The position numbers and the translations under genes were made by a program. This document shows positions 1-4,984 of a DNA stretch of 7,656 nt, piece after piece. The notes under the pieces are model-generated. The model was not told where the DNA came from. It made no database searches and saw only the letters and a list, made by a program, of their open reading frames with translations. Each line of letters starts with the position of its first letter. The first letter of the stretch is position 1. The DNA is from Eubacteriales bacterium (GTDB lineage: Bacteria; Bacillota; Clostridia; Peptostreptococcales; Anaerovoracaceae), in assembly GCA_028692535.1 (NCBI GenBank), contig JAQUXD010000083.1, positions 1 to 7,656 of the forward strand, written 5' to 3'.

Positions 1-332
1 TTCCCATAAGCATTCTCCCACGCATCTGCCAACTTGAAGAACTCTTCATAGCCGTTGATCCTGATATATTCTATGGCTTGCTTATACTTTCCATACTTAT
101 ATCCTTTGTGATTGTGGAATGCCTGTATAATGGAACAATCGTCGTACGCCGCGCAATCCGCACAGGAGCACAACTGTTTATCCATGCAGCATCTCTTGAT
201 TCTGCATTTTGCTTTTGAGAGTTCTCGTTCTCCGTTTTCGTAGCCGATCTTACAACCCTTGCATGCTTCGGTTTTATATACCTTGCAGGTTCTGCAATAG
301 GCTCCGCAACAGCCAAGCTCAATCGTGGACAT
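1..332 (-). CDS. Cys-rich DUF3795-like protein, 5' part (runs off left edge)
   Basis: Partial gene: 110 codons are present from an ATG at 332 down to the window edge, with no stop. The protein begins MSTIELGCCGAYCRTCKVYK and packs 13 cysteines into its first 66 residues (8, 9, 13, 16, 24, 27, 43, 48, 49, 55, 57, 60, 66). They occur as CxxC and CxC groups (CRTC, CKGC, CSCADC), followed by a Lys/Tyr-rich helical stretch with an EYIRINGYEEFFKLADAW segment. From memory this spacing fits the DUF3795 family of small Cys-rich bacterial and archaeal proteins, which presumably bind zinc or an Fe-S cluster; their function is unknown. An AAGGA ribosome binding site (343-347) sits 10 nt before the ATG and supports this start. 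The gene lies just downstream of a minus-strand terminator, so it needs its own promoter or read-through; I see no convincing promoter. An 83-aa ORF in another minus-strand frame over the same bases is a shadow. Confidence 0.8.
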   Translation of the reverse strand, partial: MSTIELGCCGAYCRTCKVYKTEACKGCKIGYENGERELSKAKCRIKRCCMDKQLCSCADCAAYDDCSIIQAFHNHKGYKYGKYKQAIEYIRINGYEEFFKLADAWENAYG

Positions 333-357
333 TTGCCTAGTATCCTTGCTTCAACTT

Positions 358-389
358 AAACAAAAACACCCTTCCCGCAGGAAAGGGTG
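358..389 (-). terminator. Rho-independent terminator of the receptor/dapF-like/MBL operon
   Basis: Read on the minus strand, CACCCTTTCC (389-380) pairs with GGGAAGGGTG (376-367). This gives a 10-bp stem with one G.U pair and a 3-nt loop (TGC), followed directly by TTTTTGTTT (366-358). It is the textbook intrinsic terminator form. It lies about 180 nt past the stop codon of the MBL gene and about 25 nt before the start of the Cys-rich gene, so it most simply ends the five-gene operon. On the plus strand a looser T-rich tract follows the hairpin, but no plus-strand gene reads into it. Confidence 0.8.
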
Positions 390-394
390 CGCCG

Positions 395-571
395 ATTTCT
401 TCTTTTTTCTTCTCCGTTACGGTTGTCAGGGCGCAGTTCACCCGTTCGATCAGCGGCCGCGCGCATGGCACGACCAAATACGACGATGTACGCTGCTTTG
501 CCTTCAATGGGTCGCCTGAACTTTCTTTCGACTATACTCCAATAAAATGCATGTTATATTTTAACTAAGCC
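395..571 (-). other. Gene-free stretch with nested inverted repeats (possible structured 3' leader or degenerate sequence)
   Basis: No recognisable gene lies between the MBL stop (572) and the terminator. On the minus strand, AGTTCA (522-517) plus CCC (511-509) can pair with GGG (443-441) plus TGAACT (440-435), leaving a 5-nt bulge (GGCGA). Inside that arm, CAGCG pairs with CGCTG and GCGTA with TGCGC, so a branched fold of roughly 90 nt is conceivable. A minus-strand frame without an ATG also stays open from about 530, through the terminator, to a TAG near 338. Its translation has protein-like stretches such as LVVPCARPLIERVNCALTTV, so the stretch could be a gene remnant or a dispersed intergenic repeat. 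I cannot assign it to a known RNA family. Confidence 0.25.
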
Positions 572-1399
572 TTAAATATATTCAAAGCTGTCTCCAACCC
601 CGAGATCTTCCACGGCCACGACCCGCGCAAGGCTGATTTTAGCTTTTACGTCGGTGCAGTGGCAGGGATGCATGGCGGAAATTTTCTGCAGGGACAAATA
701 ATTCAGTATTTGTTCCATGACCGCCGGATCCACGTTCAGCAAGTGGAAACCTCCGATCACATCCACGATCCGGTCGTCGCCGCAGACTTCTTTCGCATAC
801 TCGATGGTGTTGCAGATCCCGGCGTGGCAGCAGCCCGTGACGATCACGAGTCCCTCGTCGGTTTTGTAGACCAGGGACGTATCATCGATGATATAGTCCG
901 GTTCGAGCTCCCCGTTGGCACCCTTGGTGACACCGAAGGTGATCTTGTTTTCAAAGTCGTTGCGTCTTGGTATCTCGCCCAGGTAGACCAGGTTTTCCGT
1001 CAGTTGGAAGGGTTCGTTGATTTTTTTGACGCGGAAGTAGCCTTCCAGAGCGCTTTCCCTTAAATTGAGTCCGATTTCTCTCCCTTGACTGATCTTTGGT
1101 TCAAAGGCTTTTTCGTGGGCGATCAGGTCGACCTTTTTCTTCATTTGGGTAGCTTCGTAGTATTTCAGCAATCCGCCCATACCGCCGGTATGATCGTCGT
1201 GCCCGTGGGAGAAGATGAGACTGTCGATCTCCTTGATCTCCAAGCCCAGCAGTTGGGCATTGTGAATAAAGATATCCGAATACCCGGTATCCAGCAGGAT
1301 CTTTTGGCCGTCCTCTTCGATGAGGGCGGAAAATGCCGGCTCCCCGAGAAAATACCGGTCGATCGTGGTGTTGTTGTCGCACAAAATGGTTACTTTCAT
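572..1399 (-). CDS. MBL-fold metallohydrolase, COG1237 type (RFA-P/dihydropterin synthase-like family)
   Basis: A 275-aa soluble protein with no signal peptide or membrane segment. The metallo-beta-lactamase motif SHGHDDHTGG (residues 64-73) supplies H65, H67, D69 and H70. Further likely metal ligands are H192 in TGCCHAGICNT (188-198), H219 in GGFHLL (216-221) and H244/H247 in MHPCHCTD (243-250). This set, with the CCHAG and GGFHL blocks, is characteristic of COG1237, whose archaeal member is linked to methanopterin biosynthesis and is named as a 7,8-dihydropterin-6-methyl-4-(ribofuranosyl)aminobenzene 5'-phosphate synthase. Bacterial members generally lack that pathway, so the substrate here is unknown and I do not propose pterin chemistry. 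The start is fixed by a strong GGAGGAA site (1404-1410) in the 13-bp gap after the dapF-like gene. It is the last gene of the operon. Confidence 0.85.
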   Translation of the reverse strand: MKVTILCDNNTTIDRYFLGEPAFSALIEEDGQKILLDTGYSDIFIHNAQLLGLEIKEIDSLIFSHGHDDHTGGMGGLLKYYEATQMKKKVDLIAHEKAFEPKISQGREIGLNLRESALEGYFRVKKINEPFQLTENLVYLGEIPRRNDFENKITFGVTKGANGELEPDYIIDDTSLVYKTDEGLVIVTGCCHAGICNTIEYAKEVCGDDRIVDVIGGFHLLNVDPAVMEQILNYLSLQKISAMHPCHCTDVKAKISLARVVAVEDLGVGDSFEYI

Positions 1400-1412
1400 T
1401 TTCTTCCTCCGC

Positions 1413-2246
1413 TTATATTTCCAGTGTGTTTCCTTCTGCGATCATCCGGGTTTTACCGGACAAGTACAGCCACTTTACTTCTTTGCTTTCAGGATCCCAT
1501 TCGACCTCGATCCGATATTCTCCCATGGGAACACGGACGTTCAGCGGATTGGCGTATGTCTCGCGCTTCCGCATCATTACAATGGCAGACGCGCAGGCGC
1601 CGATGCCGCAGGAAGGCGTAAAGGTCTCCGCGCCTCGCTCGTAGGTGATCACTGTCGCTTCGCCTTCTTTTGCGCTGTCATAAAAGCTGACATTGACGCC
1701 CTTGGGATATCGCTCGCTGTATCGCAGGCCTTGTGCGATCGCCAGCAATCGTTGGTTCTGAATGTCCCGGACCGTCAATCCCGGGTGCCTGATCACAGCA
1801 TGGGGCATGCCGCCGAATTCAAGATACGCATAGGTCACGGTATCATTCTCTGCCTCCCATGTGTGCTCCGGCTCCTCCAGGTCGGGTGGGTCCAGCTGCA
1901 ATTTCCAGGATCCCGGATCCGTTGTCGATACCTGCACACGCCTTCCGCAGGATTCGATCCGCATGACAGCGCCGGCCAAATGATGTTCGAAGGCATATCT
2001 TGCGGCACAGCGGATCCCGTTGGAACACATTTCAAGGCTGCTGCCGTCGGCGTTGTACATTTTTATCCTGAGATCTGTGTCTGTCTCCGGATTCTCGATG
2101 ACGATCAGAGCGTCCGCGCCCAGAGCGGTCCTTCTTTGGCACAGTGTTGATGCAATTTGAGAAAGCTGTTCCCCCGACAGTCGTGGCGTTCTGTTGTCTA
2201 TGATAATAAAGTCGTTGCCGGCGCTTTCCATTTTGGCGAAATTCAT
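1413..2246 (-). CDS. dapF: Diaminopimelate epimerase-like protein with altered substrate-site residues
   Basis: A 277-aa protein of normal DapF length. DapF interconverts LL- and meso-diaminopimelate without cofactor, using two cysteines. Both are present: Cys74 in MCSNGIRC (73-80) and Cys213 in SCGIGACAS (212-220). Also kept are N11 (AGND), N65 (YNADGS), N185 (VNVSF) and E203/R204 (YERG). Aligned by eye to E. coli DapF, several substrate-site positions differ. The usual CGNG is CSNG; the GNPH asparagine is Met147 (GGMPH); the residue at the GFDQ glutamine is Ala46 (GADA). The ERG-to-Cys213 loop is one residue longer, with ETFTPS before the Cys. It may be a true DapF for lysine and peptidoglycan synthesis, or a relative acting on another amino acid, as the histidine racemase CntK does. 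The operon has no other lysine genes. The symbol marks the family, not a proven function. Confidence 0.8.
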   Translation of the reverse strand: MNFAKMESAGNDFIIIDNRTPRLSGEQLSQIASTLCQRRTALGADALIVIENPETDTDLRIKMYNADGSSLEMCSNGIRCAARYAFEHHLAGAVMRIESCGRRVQVSTTDPGSWKLQLDPPDLEEPEHTWEAENDTVTYAYLEFGGMPHAVIRHPGLTVRDIQNQRLLAIAQGLRYSERYPKGVNVSFYDSAKEGEATVITYERGAETFTPSCGIGACASAIVMMRKRETYANPLNVRVPMGEYRIEVEWDPESKEVKWLYLSGKTRMIAEGNTLEI

Positions 2247-2250
2247 CGCG

Positions 2251-3072
2251 CTACAGCTCCTTGGCCATCTCTTTGAGCTCGTCGGAAATATTTTTCAATT
2301 CCGCGATCTGAGCCTTGGTTTTTCCGGTTTCGGAAACCTGCTCCCGGGTTGCCGAGTATGCCTGGTCGGAGCTTTTAAGGGTCTCCGCATTGACCTGTTG
2401 GATCTGCACCAGCAGAGAATCGATGTTCTGGGCGATTTCCATGGATTCCATGGCGAGATTGCGGATCTCGTCGGCGACCACACCGAAGCCGGCTCCGTAA
2501 ACCCCGGCTCTGGAGGCTTCGATGGCTGCGTTCATGCTCAGCAGGTTGGTCTGCCTGGAGATCAATTTTGTCTGCGCCAGCACTTTGCCGATCTTTGTTG
2601 TTACTTCGTTGATCTCGTCGATATTGCCCCGTAATTTTTCCTCATCGTTTCGAATTTGCTCCGCGGAATCCGTCAGGCCATCTATGGAAGTGCCAATGCT
2701 TTCTACGGTGGCATTGATGGTTTCGGCCACACCGCCGAGGCGGTTCTCAAGATCAAGGCTGGTGCCCACGGCAACACAGCCGACCACGTTTCTGTTGTTG
2801 TCAAACACCGGATTATTGACTTCCTTGACTACGATGCCCAGGCTTCCGACCATTTCGTTACAGCAGAAGGCTTCTCGTTTTTGCATGGAAATATGCATCG
2901 GATCATCTTCGGCCAACACGCCGTCTGACACGATATCCAGCTTGTGTCCGGGGTAGTATCCGAGCAAATCTTTCTTGTCTGAAATCCATACCACCAGATC
3001 TTTTCCGCAAATATCCTTCAGATGAGGCGCAACCGCCATTAAGTGTTCGAGCATTTCGTTTCCGATAATCAT
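2251..3072 (-). CDS. Soluble methyl-accepting chemotaxis-type receptor, copy 1 (downstream-most)
   Basis: A 273-aa cytoplasmic receptor with no signal peptide or membrane helix. Residues 1 to about 108 form a compact sensor domain. It resembles, from memory, the N-terminal domain of small soluble Firmicute chemoreceptors; it contains YYPGHKLDIVSDG (39-51) and a VFDNNRNVVGCVAVGTSLDL block (89-108), with cysteines at 22, 70, 71 and 99. From about 108 a coiled-coil hairpin begins. Its highly conserved tip is QTNLLSMNAAIEASRAG (174-190), followed by GFGVVADEIRNLAMES (195-210), the region that in known receptors contacts CheA and CheW. The arms are about 11-12 heptads each, so this is a short signalling domain. 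The tip reads RAGVYGAGFG where RAGEQGRGFA is usual. The C-terminus (KEMAKEL) lacks a CheR-tethering pentapeptide. Apart from its last 50 or so codons it is almost identical in DNA to copy 2. Ligand unknown. Confidence 0.9.
   Translation of the reverse strand: MIIGNEMLEHLMAVAPHLKDICGKDLVVWISDKKDLLGYYPGHKLDIVSDGVLAEDDPMHISMQKREAFCCNEMVGSLGIVVKEVNNPVFDNNRNVVGCVAVGTSLDLENRLGGVAETINATVESIGTSIDGLTDSAEQIRNDEEKLRGNIDEINEVTTKIGKVLAQTKLISRQTNLLSMNAAIEASRAGVYGAGFGVVADEIRNLAMESMEIAQNIDSLLVQIQQVNAETLKSSDQAYSATREQVSETGKTKAQIAELKNISDELKEMAKEL
2257..2262 (-). promoter_or_regulatory. Ribosome binding site of the dapF-like gene, inside the last receptor gene
   Basis: AAGGAG on the minus strand lies 10 nt before the ATG at 2246. 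It is formed by the final Lys-Glu codons of the downstream-most receptor, whose stop codon (2253-2251) is separated from the dapF-like ATG by 4 bp. This supports translational coupling and fixes the start. The same AAGGAGCTGTAG occurs at the 3' end of all three receptor copies. Confidence 0.7.
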
Positions 3073-4027
3073 CCTTTTCCTGCTTTCTACAGCTCCTTGG
3101 CCATCTCTTTAAGCTCGTCGGATATTTTTTTCAGTTCCGCGATCTGAGCCTTGGTTTTTCCGGTTTCGGAAACCTGCGCCTGGGTTGCCGAGTATGCCTG
3201 GTCGGAGCTTTTGAGGGTCTCCGCATTGACCTGTTGGATCTGCGCCAGCAGAGAATCGATGTTCTGGGCGATTTCCATGGATTCCATGGCGAGATTGCGG
3301 ATCTCGTCGGCGACCACGCCGAAGCCGGCTCCGTAAACCCCGGCTCTGGAGGCTTCGATGGCTGCGTTCATGCTCAGCAGGTTGGTCTGCCTGGAGATCA
3401 ATTTTGTCTGCGCCAGCACTTTGCCGATCTTTGTTGTTACTTCGTTGATCTCGTCGATATTGCCCCGTAATTTTTCCTCATCGTTTCGAATTTGCTCCGC
3501 GGAATCCGTCAGGCCATCTATGGAAGTGCCAATGCTTTCTACGGTGGCATTGATGGTTTCGGCCACACCGCCGAGGCGGTTCTCAAGATCAAGGCTGGTG
3601 CCCACGGCAACACAGCCGACCACGTTTCTGTTGTTGTCAAACACCGGATTATTGACTTCCTTGACTACGATGCCCAGGCTTCCGACCATTTCGTTACAGC
3701 AGAAGGCTTCTCGTTTTTGCATGGAAATATGCATCGGATCATCTTCGGCCAACACGCCGTCTGACACGATATCCAGCTTGTGTCCGGGGTAGTATCCGAG
3801 CAAATCTTTCTTGTCTGAAATCCATACCACCAGATCTTTTCCGCAAATATCCTTCAGATGAGGCGCAACCGCCATTAAGTGTTCGAGCATTTCGTTTCCG
3901 ATAATCATCCTTTTCCTGCTTTCTACAGCTCCTTGGCCATCTCTTTAAGCTCGTCGGATATTTTTTTCAGTTCCGCGATCTGAGCCTTGGTTTTTCCGGT
4001 TTCGGAAACCTGCGCCTGGGTTGCCGA
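2483..4027. repeat. Apparently perfect direct repeat: 2483-3191 and 3319-4027 (about 709 bp)
   Basis: Read by eye, bases 2483-3191 equal 3319-4027 without mismatch. The repeat starts just after the copy-2-private base 3318 and ends just before the copy-2/copy-3 difference at 3192/4028. It spans most of one receptor gene, the spacer and the 3' end of the next copy. The two arms do not overlap. Confidence 0.85.
3087..3908 (-). CDS. Soluble methyl-accepting chemotaxis-type receptor, copy 2 (mosaic middle copy)
   Basis: A 273-aa protein of the same architecture as copy 1: sensor domain to about residue 108, then a signalling hairpin with the tip at 174-190. Its sensor domain and most of the hairpin are identical in DNA to copy 1. 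The last part matches copy 3 instead (SATQAQVSETG, AELKKISDEL). The switch lies between base 3213, still copy-3-like, and 3223, copy-1-like from there upstream to the start codon. One site at 3192 breaks the pattern. Two bases are private to this copy: 3244, which changes Val222 to Ala (SLLAQIQQ), and silent 3318. It starts 14 bp after the stop of copy 3, and the spacer contains AGGAAAAGG right before the ATG. It therefore adds no new sensor specificity over copy 1 and probably changes dosage only. Confidence 0.9.
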   Translation of the reverse strand: MIIGNEMLEHLMAVAPHLKDICGKDLVVWISDKKDLLGYYPGHKLDIVSDGVLAEDDPMHISMQKREAFCCNEMVGSLGIVVKEVNNPVFDNNRNVVGCVAVGTSLDLENRLGGVAETINATVESIGTSIDGLTDSAEQIRNDEEKLRGNIDEINEVTTKIGKVLAQTKLISRQTNLLSMNAAIEASRAGVYGAGFGVVADEIRNLAMESMEIAQNIDSLLAQIQQVNAETLKSSDQAYSATQAQVSETGKTKAQIAELKKISDELKEMAKEL

Positions 4028-4744
4028 ATATGCCTGGTCGGAGCTTTTGAGGGTCTCCACGTTGACCTGTTGGATCTGCACCAGCAGGGAGTCGATGTTC
4101 TGGGCGATCTCCATGGATTCCATGGCGAGATTGCGGATCTCATCGGCGACCACACCGAAGCCGGCCCCGTAAACCCCGGCTCTGGAGGCTTCGATGGCTG
4201 CGTTCATGCTCAGCAGGTTCGTCTGCTTGGCGATTAATTTCGTTTGCGCCAACACTTTGCCGATCTTTGTTGTTACTTCGTTGATCTCATTGATATTTCC
4301 TCTTAATTTCTCTTCGTCGCTTCGAATTTGCTCCGCGGAATCCGTCAGCCCATCAATGGAAGTGCCAATGTTTTCCACGGTGGTATTGATGGTTTCGGCC
4401 ACACTGCCGAGACGGTTCTCAAGATCAAGACTGGTTCCCACGGCAACACAGCCGATCACATTTCTTTTGCTGTCAAACACAGGATTGTTGACGATCTTAA
4501 CCACAAGACCCAGCGTGCCGACCATTTCTTCGCATCGGTAGGTTTCCCGCTTTCTCATGCAAATCTTCATGGGAGAATCTTCGGCGATCTTGCCGTCCGA
4601 TACGATGTCCAGCTTGTGCCCGGCATAATAGGCCAACAGGTTCTCCGTGTCCGAGACCCACGCCACCATATCCTTCCCGCAAATATCTTTCAGATGAGGT
4701 GCAACTGCCATTAAGTGTTCGAGCATTTCGTTTCCGATAATCAT
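3923..4744 (-). CDS. Soluble methyl-accepting chemotaxis-type receptor, copy 3 (promoter-proximal, divergent sensor)
   Basis: A 273-aa receptor, first gene of the operon. Residues 1-25 are identical to copies 1 and 2. Residues 26-97 differ at about 24 positions, for example AYYAGHKLDI against GYYPGHKLDI and ICMRKRETYRCEEMVG against ISMQKREAFCCNEMVG. Residues 98-220 differ at only 7. Cys22, Cys71 and Cys99 are shared by all three copies; Cys62 is private to this one, while Cys70 of the other two is Arg here. The signalling tip is unchanged. No membrane segment is present, so the stimulus must be cytoplasmic or diffusible. The ATG at 4744 follows a modest AGGG site. An ATG eight bases upstream opens only a two-codon frame and is not the start. 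Divergence confined to the sensor half implies a ligand specificity different from copies 1 and 2, feeding the same signalling output. Confidence 0.9.
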   Translation of the reverse strand: MIIGNEMLEHLMAVAPHLKDICGKDMVAWVSDTENLLAYYAGHKLDIVSDGKIAEDSPMKICMRKRETYRCEEMVGTLGLVVKIVNNPVFDSKRNVIGCVAVGTSLDLENRLGSVAETINTTVENIGTSIDGLTDSAEQIRSDEEKLRGNINEINEVTTKIGKVLAQTKLIAKQTNLLSMNAAIEASRAGVYGAGFGVVADEIRNLAMESMEIAQNIDSLLVQIQQVNVETLKSSDQAYSATQAQVSETGKTKAQIAELKKISDELKEMAKEL

Positions 4745-4802
4745 GTCATCCCTGCTTTCTGCTGCCTGATAGTCATCAATAGGCTTTTTCCGTCTTATTT
4801 AA

Positions 4803-4817
4803 TATGCATTGCGCATA
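4803..4817. promoter_or_regulatory. Short inverted repeat, possible operator of the receptor operon
   Basis: TATGC and GCATA are separated by 5 bp (ATTGC). The arms are only 5 bp, so chance is possible. The position, at or just downstream of the predicted start of transcription, is what makes it worth recording. Confidence 0.2.
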
Positions 4818-4824
4818 CGACTTT

Positions 4825-4853
4825 AGTTTACTTCCAAAAAGCATGGTTATCAA
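4825..4853 (-). promoter_or_regulatory. Candidate sigma-A promoter of the receptor operon
   Basis: On the minus strand, TTGATA (4853-4848) is a 5/6 match to the -35 box. It is followed after 17 bp by TAAACT (4830-4825), a 4/6 match to the -10 box. Transcription would begin near 4818, giving a leader of about 70 nt before the first receptor. A short inverted repeat, TATGC-N5-GCATA (4803-4817), lies just past the expected start point and could be an operator. Confidence 0.45.
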
Positions 4854-4911
4854 TGACTTTTTTTGCAAAATCCCCCAAAATGCCCGAACACCTTTTGCGG
4901 CGCTATAGGTA

Positions 4912-4940
4912 TTGATTCGCCTGGCGAAGTTCACTATACT
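4912..4940 (+). promoter_or_regulatory. Sigma-A promoter of the UlaG-like hydrolase gene
   Basis: TTGATT (4912-4917) and TATACT (4935-4940) are separated by exactly 17 bp, close to consensus at both boxes. Transcription would start near 4947, giving a leader of about 38 nt. Confidence 0.7.
4916..4928. promoter_or_regulatory. Perfect 13-bp palindrome between -35 and -10 (candidate repressor operator)
   Basis: TTCGCC-T-GGCGAA is a perfect inverted repeat with 6-bp arms around one base. It overlaps the end of the -35 box and fills much of the promoter spacer. A dimeric protein bound here would block RNA polymerase. No regulator gene is visible in the window, and I do not recognise the site as that of a known regulator family. 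Confidence 0.45.
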
Positions 4941-4984
4941 CAAAACAAGCAGAGCAATCCGATCACATCAGAAAAGGAGAAGCC

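Larger units (their letters stand above)
2251..4744 (-). repeat. Three tandem receptor-gene units, period 836 bp
   Basis: Each unit is an 822-bp gene, and the units are joined by identical 14-bp spacers (3073-3086 and 3909-3922). Start and stop positions are offset by exactly 836 bp. No indel separates the three copies over the coding length as far as I can align by eye. Confidence 0.95.

Noticed and set aside
71..322. 83-aa minus-strand ORF over the left-edge gene
   Set aside because: It is out of frame with the Cys-rich DUF3795-like gene, which has the family pattern and a ribosome binding site.
441..462. tRNA-like CGTTCGATC in the 395-571 stretch
   Set aside because: No acceptor stem or anticodon arm can be built around it.
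325..519. 64-aa plus-strand ORF MDICLVSLLQ...
   Set aside because: No ribosome binding site, low-complexity run of Phe from a T-rich tract, and it crosses the minus-strand terminator.
1320..2150. 276-aa plus-strand ORF
   Set aside because: Antisense shadow of the dapF-like and MBL genes; no recognisable motif or ribosome binding site.
4764..4784. Hairpin in the leader of the receptor operon, considered as terminator or riboswitch element
   Set aside because: The stem is 4 plus 3 bp with a 3-nt bulge, the T-run is on the strand with no upstream gene, and no c-di-GMP riboswitch core is recognisable.
4796..4830. Flagellar-type sigma-28 (sigma-D) promoter for the receptor genes
   Set aside because: TAAA is followed at about 15 bp by CATATTAA, which matches the GCCGATAA box only at its last three bases.
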